Below, piece after piece: positions 37,169-49,251 of a stretch of DNA of 64,000 nucleotides (its first letter is position 1; every line of letters begins with the position of its first letter). Source of the stretch: Alectoria sarmentosa (lineage: Eukaryota > Ascomycota > Lecanoromycetes > Lecanorales > Parmeliaceae); the NCBI GenBank assembly GCA_009733775.1, contig WOGZ01000084.1, positions 1-64,000 on the forward strand. The letters are read 5' to 3'. Both the position numbers and the translations under genes were made by a program. The notes below the pieces were generated by a model. The model made no database searches. It was not told where the DNA came from and was given only the letters and a program-made list of their open reading frames with translations.

Positions 37169-40100
37169 ATTTTAATTTTTTTTACTTTTCGAAAGAAAAA
37201 ATTCAATATCGCTGCGATATCGATTTCATTTAAAAATCGAATATTTAAAATCGAAAATAATCAAAATAAGCGTTTAAATAACATCAACGAATTTCGAGAA
37301 TTTATTTTTGAGAAAAAAATCAACTTAAAAGAACGCCTTAAACGTGTTAAAAAGAAAAATCGCCGCCTTTAATAAAAACGCGAACTTTTTACGTTGGAAA
37401 TTCGCAATAATGAATTTCGTAATAAAAATTCGTAAAATATCGTTAAAAAAGCGTTAACTATTATGTTTATAATTTTATTTATAATCGAAATGTTAATTAT
37501 TGCGCCCGCGATCTCGCTTTTAACGAAAATATTTATTTTTAAAATCAAAATTATTCGTTTCGAAAAATTAAAACTTTATTAAGATAAAAATGAAGGGAAG
37601 CATATGCGTTGATTTCGCGATGCGAAAATTATTTTTATCAAAACCTTTAAATATTTTATTATCGACACTTTAAAGATTATTCATTATATGAAATTTTTAA
37701 AAAATGATGTTAATAATTAATAATATATCGAATATAAAAAGAAGAATTTTATCGATATAACGTATAAGAGTTTTAAATATTTTTTATTTAATCTTATCAT
37801 CGACCCGATTAATCGTCGTTTATTTGTTTATAAGAAATGAGAAAAAATCAAATAAAAGTTTAATTAAAAAATCACGATCTTTAAAGCATATTTGAAAGAG
37901 TTAAAAATTCATTTGTCACTTTTAATAAAAAAGCATAAAACTAATTTTTTTTTTATGAAGTTTCAATTTACGTTGAAGAATCGAATTTTGAATAATGATA
38001 ATGTGTTTAAATAACGTGAGAAAATTCTTATTATGATCATTATACATAAATGAATTTTTAAACGCGTGCGCGAAGAAAACGACCGCGATTCGAATTTTAA
38101 ATCTTTTAAAAACAAAAATACAAAAGCTTCATTTTTGAATTTTCGGATTTCAAAATTTAATAAGTTTAATTATAACGATGATGTTAAAATTTCGCACATT
38201 TATAAAAATAACGAAAATAAACGAAAAAGCGAATTCGAAATCGAATATAAAAATCTTATTTGTTTTCATTATGATAAGAAAGATCACATTAAATTTAATT
38301 ATTTGAATAAAAACAAATCGATTATTTATATCGTTATTATTACGACAAAAAACGATTCGACTTCGCAACCGCCTCAAAAGCGAAATCACAAAAACGAAAA
38401 ATAAAAATTATTCCTTTTATCATTATGAAAGAATAAATTATAATTCAAAATAAATCGAGATAACTCGTTATTTTACTTAATTTTAAAATTTATGTTAATT
38501 TGATATTATAAACATTTGCAATTTAATGAAACTTGCAATTTTATAATAATGTTATTTTATCAACATCAAAAGCGTTAAATAATCAAAGCATATATTATTA
38601 TAACGCTTATATGTTAAATTATTAATTAATTAATAATTGAGATCAAAATAAATAATGTAAAACATTATTTTATATCATCGATCAAAAAGATTTTAACGTC
38701 GTTTTAAATATGTTTATTTTAAATTAATTGCATATATTGTTTAACCTTAAAACGACTTAATAAAAATTTAAAATCAATTTTGAAAAGATTTAAATTGAGA
38801 AACTTAATTAATTCGTTGCGAACATCGATAAAAAATTTAATATGTTTATAATCGTATGCGTTGCGACGACGCGAAGCGAAAAAAAAAATGTGTTTGATTT
38901 AAAGATTCTTAAGAAATTATTGAAATATGAAAACGTTTTTTTTAAAGAAAAGGTTGAAATTTTATTTGTGTTTAAATAAGAGAATTATGTTATTGAGATT
39001 AAAGATAATAAGAAATCGTTATATAAATCTTTATATAATTTATTTTAAATGAAGTTATCGAAATTGCGGCGATACTTGAAAAGTGTTTTTTATAAAAATT
39101 GAATTTAATATTCGATTTCTTTCGCAGAAACGTCGATTTTATTCATATTTAAAAAGGATAACGAATTACGTTTATGTATAAATTATAAGACGTTGAATGT
39201 GATGATTATCAAAAATCGATATTCGTTATTTTTAATTATAAAAACGTTGAATCGCTTATGCGGCGTCAAGGTTTTTACGAAATTGAATTTAAAAAATATT
39301 TATTATAAAATTCGAATCAAAAAAGACGATGAATGAAAAATTGCGTTTCGAACTCGTTATAATCATTTCGAATATTTGATTATATTCTTTGAATTAATCA
39401 ATGTTTTGATTACATTTCAAATATACATTAATAAAATCTTTATCGACTTGATGAATGTTATCTATATAATATATTTAAATGATATTTTAATTTATAACGT
39501 CGATGCGTCGAAACATTAACAACACGTTAAGCAAATGTTTAAATAATTACGTTAATTTCAATTGTATATCAATTTAAAAAAATGTCAATTTTATATTAAA
39601 TAAATTGAATTTTTAAAATTTATCGTGTTCATTAAAAACGTTACGATAAATTAAAAACGAATAACGATTATCAAGAATTGATTTAAATCAAAAAATTATC
39701 GAGAGATGTAAGTCTTTTTAAATTTTACGAACTTTTATCAACGATTTATTTATAATTATTTCATTATAATTGCGTTATTAATCGACTTGTTAAAAGATAA
39801 TAAAAACGATAAAAAGTTTGAGTTCTTTATATGATTCGAAAACGTTAAAAAAGCGTTTTTATAATTAAAACGCATTTTTTCGAAAACGCCATTTTTGCGC
39901 CATTATAATTCGAAAATGAAATTGCGTATAAAGATTAATATCTTTAATTTTGATCTCAAAATTGTGTTTATTCAATAAAATAAATATGAATATTAACGCC
40001 TCATTATCTTTTGATTTCGAAAAATGATTTTTGCTAAATAAAATTATGAGATTTATAATCAAAAATTGTTTATTATTATAACGACAATGAAATAATGACG

Positions 40101-43100
40101 ACATTATTTAAAAAATAATATTTATTGCATCGAGATTTAAATCGATCATAATAATTTTAAAGAATTTTTTAAACAAAAAAAACTTAATTTTAAATAAACT
40201 CGATAAATCCTAAAGTTAATCGTTTATGACTTTGAAATTTTTCATCGAATTGAAAAATTGAATTTTATTGATGCGTTATCGTGACGTTTTAATTATAAAA
40301 AAACATCGTTATTAAATATGAAATTATTATCGACATTTTAAAATAAACTTGCGCTTTAAATTAACGAGAAATTATCGCAAAAAAATAAAAAAGTGATCGC
40401 TATAATAACGCTTATCTTTTAAATTATAAATATTTAAATAATTATTTCAAAAAGAAAAATCAAAGTCGCATTTGAAATTACGTATAAAAAATCGCATTAA
40501 TTAATAAAGGAGTTAATTCGAGAATTGCAATCTTATGATGATTAAATACGCTTATTTCGTATTAATTTCGATACGTTATCGAAACGATATCAAAAACGTA
40601 ATAAAAAATAAGCTTTTGATTTTGAAAAATTGTTACGATATAACAATCGCCTTTATATTTTTAAAAATAATGTCATTAAAAAAGAATTCATTAATCGTTA
40701 TTATAATGATTCGTTATTTGAACATTTTGACGCTGCGAAAACGTATAAGTTTTTTACTCGAAAATATTATTAAAACGAGTTCTTAAAAGAAATTACAAAA
40801 TATATAAAAATTTATGACATATGTCAGCGAACGAAATCGTTATAATATTGATCATATGATGAGCTTAATTCGCTTTTCGTTATCACGAAATCATAAAGAA
40901 AACTTTTTATAAACTTCGTTATAAATTTGTTTTTAAGTAAGTTTAAAGACGTTATATATAACGTCATTTTAATAATAATGAATCGATTCACAAAAATGAT
41001 TAAATATTTATTTATGAAAATCACGATCGATGTCGTTACGCTGACGAAAGTATTTTATAATAAAATAATATGCCGCTATAACATATCAAACGATATCGTT
41101 AATAATCAAAATTTTGTATTTATTAATAACTTTTAATTAATCGTTTATTTTCATTTCAAAATCAAACGACGTTTAAACATCGTTTTTCACTCATAAACGA
41201 ATAAATAAATCGAATAACAAAATTAAATGTTAAAACATTTCTTACGTGTGTTTTTTAATAATAAATAAACGAATTGAGTCAAATTATTATCTATAATAAA
41301 ATTTGCATATATGAATAATTAACATTTCTTTATTAAAACGATATCGTTTTTCTTAATGTATAATTATCATTTTGAAATTCGATAAAAAATTGAAAACGAT
41401 TTCGTTAAAAAAAAAATATTCGTTGCAAATGATAAAATAAAAAGATTATAAACATTATAAAATGAAATTACGAATCGTTTTCATAACGTTATCGTAATTC
41501 AAATCAAATAATATAATAAATCGCATCAATCTCAAAGTTATAAAATAAACGATTTAATAATGTTAATAATCAAAAACTTTAAATAAAAACGCTTAAACAA
41601 AAAGTTATTTCATAAATTCGTGAGATTTTTTCGAATCACGAATAAGATAAGCGCGCAAGCGTATCGATTATTATTGTCTTCTTTTTATAAAATTCATAAT
41701 ATTTTTCATATATCGTTATTTGAATTTTATTATCATCGCGAATGCGCGAATAAAACGAATGTTTTATTTATATAAATTTTTAATTTTATTAATAACGATG
41801 AAATGTGAAAGGTCGAAAAAATCATCAATAAAATTAAGAATAAAAAAGACGTTTAATATAAAATTAAATGAATTGATTGAGACGATGAATATAATTAATA
41901 AATATTAAATAAAAATATTTTAAATATTAACGATTTGATCGATGTTTTTAATAAATAATTAAATAATAAACGAAAACAACAAAATGAAAAGCTCGATTTT
42001 GAAAAACTCAATTAATTATATAAGACATCATCGCGCAATAAACGAAAATAACGTGATAAAATTTAAATGTTTATCGAAGATTATGATGTTTAAAAACGAT
42101 ATTTTTATTATGAGCGCGTTTTTAAATTTTTGTTATAATGAACATATGTGTTGAAAAATGATATTATTATTTGTTATTCAAATTATAAAATGTTATAACG
42201 AGGATATATCGCATCAAAATATGTGTTGTTATTATAAATATGATTCTTAAAAAGAATATTTAAGGATGTTATTGAAAAAATTGTTTTAGGTTTTTTATGT
42301 TAACGCTATCGCAAAAATAAATCGTTATTTAATTTTATCACGCTCTTTCGATATCGTAAACCTTTTAATCGAATATTAAATCGAAAACGAATCTCTCAAA
42401 GAGAATCGATAACTTAACGTTATCGTCATTTATGAAATCATTCGTTGAAACAACATTCGATTTTAAATCTTTCGAAAAAGATTTATCATTTTTCATCAAT
42501 TTTTTCTCGAATTCACATAAATTATTGAGCTTTTGATTTAAAAGCATATTTATATTTTTTAATTCATCAATGCGCTTATTTGTCGCGTCGAATTTACGTT
42601 ATAAATTAATAATAATGATGAGAGCAATCGAAGCTATCGTTATCGTGCGCCCTTATCATTTACGTTATTAAATAATTCTTTTATCGATATGCGTTTATAC
42701 GCGGATAAAATCAAATATTAAATCATAACGCCGTACACGTCGCAAATTCCTTCGCATTTTATTTTGATAAATAAATGAAATCTCAACGCAACGGTTGATA
42801 TCACGTTTATTTATTTTACATTTAATGCAAAAAGAAAACTCATCGCGGATATAAAGATCGTTTCTTTTATAAAAATAAGTTTTATATGATAAATCGATCA
42901 TTATAAATTATTAACGATGTCGATTATTAAGCGACGATAAAACAAAACAATCGATAATCAACAATTGCGATTATTGAGCGATAATGAACTTATTATTGAT
43001 GATGTTATTAATGTTAATGTTATTGTTTTACTATATAAAATGTTTACAAAACGTGTTAATAAAATCATCAAACGCAAACGACGAAATTGCGATATTTATA

Positions 43101-43738
43101 ATAATCTTGAATTTATATTATAATAAGAAGATTATATATGAAATCAATTATAATGTTATCGTTATCGCACAATCAAATTAAACATTTATAAATAAAACAA
43201 AAGAAGTTGCAAAGAGAGAAAAACAAAAGAAAAAAATTGAACTTTTATATATAATTTAACGTCGCAATGCGATAATGAGCGAATATCGAATAATAACGCG
43301 CGCCTCAACAACGTTAGCGAATATATATTATTATTATAATGTTTATAAAACACGTCATCTTTCAATTTTGTTATTATTTTCTAATATAAAAAAAACGAAA
43401 TCGTTATAATTGAAACATCGTTATCAAAGATTAAATAAACGAATACACGTAATAAAAAAGATTTTTTATCGACTACGTCGCTTTATTGAAGATGTTTATA
43501 ATTTAATTTTTTAAAAAAATGTTATAAAGCTAACAATATAGCATAATTGTTATTATTATTCAACGCTTAAAAATTGTTTCATTATGAATTATAATGTTAC
43601 GTCGTAAAAACGATAACGTTATAATGATTCTTTTCTTTTATTTTTTTTATAAAATTTAAAGGTTTTTTAATAAGCATCATATAAAATTCTTTTTTTAATA
43701 TAAATATTTGAAAATCAAAGTTTAAAGGGGAAGACAAT

Positions 43739-44038
43739 TGTCAAATCGAATAATCGTATACGTTTTATATAAAATATGCGTTATCGTGACGTTATCTTTC
43801 ATGAGTTTTCATGAAGATTATAAAATTTAAATTTAATTGAATTAATCTCGCAATTATCTCGCTGATGAGAATACTTAATAAATATGTATTTATTTGATAT
43901 ACCTCGAAATTTTCTTTTTGATCTTTAAAGATTAATTCTATCACACAATTTAATCATTGAACTCAATAATAATATTACGTCTTTTATATATATCTATTTA
44001 CCTGCGCCTACTTAACGACGTAAATAATACGCCTTATA
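43739..44038 (+). repeat. 3' LTR of the nested gypsy element
   Basis: 300 nt, TGTCAAATCGAATAATCG to CGCCTTATA, then the target duplicate ATATT. Confidence 0.86.
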
Positions 44039-44584
44039 ATATTATTAAATATAATTTACGATTTTATAAGAAAAAACATTTTATCGTTTATTTAAATTCG
44101 ATTTATAATAATAACAAAACGAATAAGAAATTTATTTATAAATATGTTTTATTATGAAATCAAGCGGCTTGTATTTGAAATAATAAAAAATAAAGAAATG
44201 TCGTTATATTTATTATTAAGATTGAATATATCGCTTTTATTAAGATTATTAAAATAATAATATAAATTATACGATAATTTTAAGAATTATATTTTCGAAT
44301 TTTTAAAGACGATTCGATTCGTTTATTTGACGATAATAAGAATAATCTTATTCTCGTTAAAAATTTTAAATATTATTAACGCATTAAGCATATCGATATT
44401 CAATATCATTACGTGCGAAAAATCTTAATCAATAATGAAATTATTATAAACTTCGTATTTATAAACGATTAAATCGCAGATATATTCATTAAATTTTTTT
44501 TAAATAGTTTTTTAAACGATATAGGCGATTAATAAATGTATATAATCTTTATTAATCGAAATAAACGAATTTATGAAAAGAGAA

Positions 44585-44932
44585 TATTATTTAAATTCAT
44601 TCATTAGATAATAAACTCGTTTATATATGTTATATAAAAGATTATATGTGTTATACGAAAGACTTATATAAGTTATATAAGTTCGATAAATGATCATAAA
44701 AGTAATATTTTTGAGTTCGCCACTTTTCGATAAGAAACTTATAAGAATTCGATAATTATTCGGGTTCGATTTCGGGGCCCCTTTGTTCTATATAAACTGA
44801 ATCATGATCGCTTTTATGCTTTTCTCTTTATGCTGTTTAAACACGATTATTATCATAATCATAATCACAATCTATTATTATTGAAACCACTCGGCTATTA
44901 GTTATTCCGCTCCGCAATCTGTTCTCGCAACA
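44585..44932 (+). repeat. 3' LTR of the copia element
   Basis: 348 nt. The first base pair step TG has become TA (TATTATTTAAATTC), itself a RIP-type change. It ends CTCGCAACA, followed by ATATG. Confidence 0.88.
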
Positions 44933-45280
44933 ATATGTAGTCCGCCCCCCACTTTTTGCACTCTTAGGTCGTCTTCGATCATCTTTTTTATTTGACATCT
45001 TCTGCTATTCATCTCCTCCTTCGACGAAAAGCTAGCACGGGTCAATAATGGATTTGCCGTGGAATAGGGAGAAGAGAGGGTTTTTTTTTGAGGAGAAAGA
45101 GATGAGCAGACTTCTTGATCATCTCATTTCTTGTCTTGTAGAGCTTCATGAAGGAGAGATCCTCCAGCCCGCCCTAAACTCACCCTACTCCCCGCGAATG
45201 ATAAATAAAAAAAATGAATGTAAGGAAAGGTGGGAAGCAAAAAAGGGAGAAAGACCGGGCGAAAAGAAAAAATAAAGGAT

Positions 45281-45413
45281 GGTCCTTACGAGGGTCGAAC
45301 TCGCGACTTTGGCGTTTCAAATATTAGCACTTGTAAAGTGTTAGCCGATCGAATCTAATTCAGCACCGCTATTAACCACATACCCACACTCTAACCAACT
45401 GAGTTAAAGGACC
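45281..45413 (-). pseudogene. tRNA-Ile(AAT)-like gene with a large insertion
   Basis: Read on the minus strand, the 5' acceptor strand GGTCCTT pairs perfectly with the 3' strand AAGGACC. The D-arm (ACTC...GAGT) and T-arm (GCGAG TTCGACC CTCGT) are well formed, so the A and B box positions of the Pol III promoter are present. The anticodon arm is disrupted: the expected TGGTG-CTAATAA-CGCCA of tRNA-Ile(AAT) is present only as TGG, then about 51 extra nt, then GTGCTAATA, six extra nt and ACGCCA. The extra segment contains its own hairpin (AACAC, loop TTTACAA, GTGCT). Several changes from a typical tRNA-Ile are C-to-T or G-to-A. Most likely it is a broken tRNA; an intron of unusual position is the alternative. 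Confidence 0.6.
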
Positions 45414-45936
45414 ATGGAATTTATGTTCCTAAACATATATATATATATTTTAAAAAAAAAAAATTGAGTAAATACAACATAGCGACTGAGAGTTTGAGAG
45501 GAGGACGGCGCATCACCCCTCTGAATTCCTCGCCTTGATTTATTTCTGAACCACTTAAATCAGGCCGAGCGACCTACTATCTATTACTATCTTGGTATGG
45601 ACTTGGGAGTGAAAAGTGATAATCAGGGGCCTCCTCCAGGCCGCGAGTTGGGGCCGCCAAGCACCAAAGGGCGCCAGGCCAGACCTCGATTGCGAGCTTT
45701 TTTTCTTTTTTTTTCTTTCCTTTTTCCTTCCTACCCTCTTATTGTGACCTCTCTCTCTCTCTCTCCCTCTCCGTCTATCCTTTTCCATACATAACCCTTG
45801 AAATTTCAAAAGACACACGTATTCTACGCTTCAATATTTTCAATTTCCTTCATAATTACAATGTTTTTATAAAGCTAGGATTTCCGTGCGTCAAAACGGC
45901 TGGGGCCGATCCGTATTTTCCACCTTAACTCATTGC

Positions 45937-46076
45937 AATTCTTGGCACTTCTAGTAAAGACCGAGGTGTCGGAAGGAGAAAGGCACCTGTATCTAGGCAC
46001 CTCAACGGTAGGTTTTGATATGGACCAGTTGCTTGAAGAAACGTAGATCCAAATCAGCCCCAAAGCTTCGTCCTAC
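45937..46076. repeat. dispersed repeat, copy 2
   Basis: Partner of 31789-31920, same orientation, on the other side of the nested retroelements. Confidence 0.65.
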
Positions 46077-46303
46077 GATTAGATTCTTCAAGCTTTATGA
46101 GAGGGAGAGGGAGAGGGAGGTGGCGAAGAAGGAGAAGGAGGTGAGGAGGTGGAGGACATTGATGACGCTTCTGCGGAGCTGGTTCCGGTGTATTAGTAGG
46201 CTCGTACTTAAATAGTATTTTCTATTACTTATTATCTGGACTGGTATGTTCTCTGGATCAACTGATAACAGCGAAAAGATACTGGAACGCGCTTTGAACC
46301 CCA

Positions 46304-47704
46304 TCACGGCCCAACCCATTGTCCCTCTTCCAAGTCATCGTATTTCACCCCCATATTCAACTCCACCGGCCGTTCAACACGATACGCCGCCAATGGTATC
46401 TGCGGGAATCTTCTAGTCACATATCCATCCTCGATAGGCGTATAGGGCGCATCATTCCCATTGCGAAGCCTGTTGCTGTTGTTCGTGCTGTTGAACAGCG
46501 AATGATCCGGTGGAGCTCTCCGGAAAAACCCCCTATTGCTGTTCGGTATTCTAGACGGGGGGCGATCCGATTCCGTGAGGGTAAAGAAGTTAAGGAAGAA
46601 GGGGCGCAGGATGGGAAGCGAGACGAGGATGAGGCTAAGGGCCTGTTCGGCACTGTAAATTGGTGTCAGTGGTCATGATGAGAGTGGCGAAACAGTATGG
46701 AAGGACGAACGATGCCCATTTGACGACAACGACTTCATTCCCTGGCGAGTTGATTAGTCGAGGGCTTAAAGTAGTAAGGATAGAAAGCGATGCACACAAG
46801 TAAAATCCCTCGACCAGATCCCCCTCAGTGTGATTGCCTTCGCAACAGCGCACATTGCCGTGCTGGAGATTACATGAGCGGGATTGGTCGGCGATAAAAT
46901 CGAGAGCACCCACAATACACCCAGGCCCATCAAAACACACAGCGCAACCTTAGTCCTCGTATTCATTTGCATTCGATATATCACAAAGATCGGAATCCCC
47001 GAACAGACCAGATCCGTAAAGGCATCGAGGCCTAGAAGAAGCTCTTAGCATCCTTGGCCAATCGCCGTATCACTTATCTTACTGAAAGCCACGTAGGTAG
47101 TGATGTAAGTTGTATCCGGCGAGTAACAAGTCCCATGGACCCCTAGATCCCACAGCGCATTCAACGGTCTACACTCCGCGAGCAACATAGCCAATTGGGC
47201 AGCATGGGTAGCGCCCACAAGCGCAATATTGACCCAGAGGAAAGTAGAGATGCGCCTTTCAACCCTATCGATAACACGGAGGACGCAAAGACACAGCGAG
47301 ACTTTGACCAGCCCAAGACAGGCGATGTGAAGAGCTTGCGAGGCTATGCTCCATTGTAACGTTGCATAAGCTCTAGCGGGATCGAGGCATTGTATGTGCT
47401 TTCCAAGACCTGTGTGGACCCATTTTGTGACGAGAAAGGGATTGGGTAGGCCGACGATCTGTTCCGTGTCGTCAGTACAAGTCTTTGAATACGAATTCAA
47501 GCAGGGCACAAGGCCTACTGCGCCTGCCACGAGAACGTAGTCGTCCAAACCCAAGCCTTTGCCGAACTTTGTTCTGCAGTACAGTCGCAGTGACACGATG
47601 ACAACGGCTGTGATTGCAAAGAGCCATTGCATCAGGAGGACGCTGGATTGCTGGGATTCTTGGCATAGCGCTTCCAGCTGCGCTGGGGATGTTTGGAGAG
47701 CCAT
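46304..47704 (-). CDS. PTH11-like / fungal rhodopsin-domain receptor (six exons)
   Basis: Exons: complement(46304-46652, 46711-46741, 46798-46862, 46914-47031, 47083-47458, 47519-47704), total 1125 nt, 374 residues. Introns are 58, 56, 51, 51 and 60 nt, all GT-AG; three have lengths that are multiples of three or keep a frame open, so unspliced reading is misleading. Family landmarks appear in order: RLYCRTKFGKGLGLDDYVLV, KWVHTGLGKHI, ALHIACLGLVKVSLCLCVLR, ECRPLNALWD with GTCY, LDAFTDLVCSGIPIFVIYRM, ALCVLMGLGVF, and, only after splicing, the conserved DFTW (Trp created across intron 4) and LILVSLPILRPFF. A polar cytoplasmic tail of about 80 residues follows. Seven helices are expected in the plasma membrane; no ligand is known. 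The 31-nt exon (46711-46741) would be easily missed. Confidence 0.83.
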
Positions 47705-48693
47705 TGATCTAACGCCTGTGTTGTTGCTAGCATAGAAATAGTATTTACGAAACTTTTGGCGACCGAAATTAAGTACGAGCTTTCACGCCTGTCAAACAAG
47801 AGCTTTTAATAAAGGATATTGAGATAAGTGTGGAGTGGCAGAAGAGGGGAGTCAGTCGGTCAGTCGTTCGGACTTGTGGCCACAGCTCTTCAGCCCTTCC
47901 AATTTCGTCTTGACCGCCATACCGCAGAGATGCTCATGCGTCGCAAAGGATTATGCTGTCTGCCTGGTAGGCTGTGCCTTGAAGGTGTCCAATGGTCCAT
48001 CCGAGTCCAAGGCTGAGCGTTACCTGCAAGGGCGGGCCTCAAATATTCCACGCTAGAGATGCAAAAGCACGGCTCCGAATACCCTAATGATTCTGAAAGT
48101 GGAGGCATAAGTATCATTGACCCTTCTTGGTATGCTATGCCATTCGTCGTCGAGATTGGGAGCACGCTGGCACTTTGAAATGTTTCCTGTATTGTGCTGT
48201 TGATTATTCGGTCGGCGAAGCTCGGTAAGTTTTGAATTTGGGCATGAGATGGCTAATGGTAAGAGTTGAGTTGCTTCAAGGAATGAAAGGGGAGACAAAT
48301 GTCTGAATACCTACCTCACTCTATTTTGATGGGTTTCAATTGACGGGTGGGGAGACGGAGATAGTACGGATATCTTTATCAACTAGCGACACTAGAGGCC
48401 CTTGACCGCAGCCCAGCCAATCGGTATTGCCTCTACTTTAGGCACTTATGTAGGGAAGCGCGCCAAAATCTAGCTGCAGGATGTAGAAAGATCTATTAAA
48501 GCTATATGGTATTGAGCTTATTGAGACGCTGCTTTGTTACTTTACATTTCGGCCCTTGTTCAGCAACCATCGAAAGCCGGTGCTTGGTTGTCTGCTCGGT
48601 CACGAACCTGGTTGTGCAAGTGAATAAGACTGAGTTGTAGAAAAATGCTTCTCTTCCTTGTTCTCTACCCTCGGTCATGGTCTATCCTTCGTT
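47705..48693. other. intergenic, nothing recognised
   Basis: Upstream region of the receptor gene and downstream region of the F-box gene. Open frames here are short and without domains. Confidence 0.45.
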
Positions 48694-49251
48694 TCACACT
48701 TTCTCGTGAGTCAACCATTGAATGTCACGATCAGAGAATCTGAAGCACGCCAGTGCAACGAGGATATTCGTCGCAGGATCAAAGTGCCGAAATATAGCGT
48801 CGCGAAGCTCGGTAGGCAAGCACTCAAACCCACCTCTCAGCCGAAGCCCCACGTTCGTGAAGGTGGTGAAGAAGGAAGGTCTGGGCGCAAGATGGTGCAG
48901 GATGAATTTGCGTAGGTTGAATGGTAGGTAGCCTTCTTCTTGCTTCGACTGATCAATGACATCCTCGAAAGAGCCATAGAAGCCACACCGGGGCTCCACG
49001 AGAATCTGCTTCAGCCTGACCGTCGGCCAGGTTGGAGCGATGCCTTTGTGGCGCAGAAGGTGCCAAGTAGCAGTGATAAGAGGCGGATAGTCGCGAAGCT
49101 CAACGCGATCAAGGATGTTAAGCATCAGTTCTGCGGGAAGTTGGTAGATGGGGAGGGCGTAGAGCGTCTGGAGTTGCAGCCCGGCCTGGAAACGCTCCTC
49201 AATTGACTTTCTTGCTGCGTTGTCCTGCCTCTGAAGCGTCGAGTGCGGCAT
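48694..49251 (-). CDS. F-box domain protein, short
   Basis: Single exon of 185 codons. After a charged N-terminus (about 35 residues), the F-box helices read LPIYQLPAELMLNILDRVEL, then DYPPLITATWHLLRHKGIAP (residues about 36-75), a good match to the F-box pattern LPxELxxxILxxL...L......... A second LPTELRDAIFRHFDP lies near residue 145. No repeat domain follows, so substrate recognition would have to be in the short C-terminal part. The only in-frame ATG upstream of the F-box is at 49251, which lies 53 nt inside the last exon of the neighbouring Pga1-like gene, on the same strand in another frame. The true start may therefore be elsewhere (an unseen 5' exon), or the two transcripts overlap. 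Confidence 0.68.
   Translation of the reverse strand: MPHSTLQRQDNAARKSIEERFQAGLQLQTLYALPIYQLPAELMLNILDRVELRDYPPLITATWHLLRHKGIAPTWPTVRLKQILVEPRCGFYGSFEDVIDQSKQEEGYLPFNLRKFILHHLAPRPSFFTTFTNVGLRLRGGFECLPTELRDAIFRHFDPATNILVALACFRFSDRDIQWLTHEKV

Larger units (their letters stand above)
36869..44038 (+). mobile_element. Ty3/gypsy retrotransposon nested in the copia element
   Basis: 7170 nt, with 300-nt LTRs (36869-37168 and 43739-44038) and the 5-bp duplication ATATT (36864-36868 and 44039-44043). A polypurine tract (AAAGGGGAAGACAAT) precedes the right LTR. Plus-strand remnants in gypsy order: gag with a mutated zinc knuckle (CFHYDKKDHIKFNY, about 38,262-38,303); reverse transcriptase at about 39,140-39,500, with LRLCINYKTLN, FRTRYNHFEYL and the YLDD box kept as IYLNDILIY; and integrase at about 40,980-41,140 (NRFTKMIKYLFM, VVTLTKVFYN). 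Across the insertion point the copia RNase H reading continues in one frame, which confirms the boundaries. Confidence 0.88.
32460..44932 (+). mobile_element. Ty1/copia retrotransposon, RIP-degraded, hosting a nested element
   Basis: 348-nt LTRs at both ends (32460-32807 and 44585-44932), flanked by the 5-bp duplication ATATG (32455-32459 and 44933-44937). Without the nested element and its duplicate it is 5298 nt, a usual copia length. Remnants in copia order on the plus strand: a gag zinc-knuckle-like CFKCNKKDNYKSNC (33698-33739); a pre-integrase region at about 34,110-34,340 (VSNIKINLLSI, YVKNGLYELIDCN); and reverse transcriptase at about 35,900-36,550 with KINHNETFAF, NVNNAYFNSDLYDEIY and the catalytic YVDD-type box altered to YIND. 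The RNase H region is split by the insertion and resumes at 44,044. Stop codons from C-to-T changes are scattered throughout. Confidence 0.88.
44938..46303. other. intergenic with tRNA relic and dispersed repeat
   Basis: GC content returns to normal at the edge of the copia element. It contains the tRNA-like sequence and the second dispersed repeat, a CT-rich run at about 45,690-45,770 and a GA-rich run at about 46,098-46,150. No protein gene is supported. Confidence 0.5.

Noticed and set aside
42365..42901. two adjacent minus-strand open frames near the 3' end of the gypsy element
   Set aside because: The plus strand of the same region also reads as stop-interrupted coding sequence, and chance frames are frequent in such DNA. 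A true antisense gene is possible but not supported.
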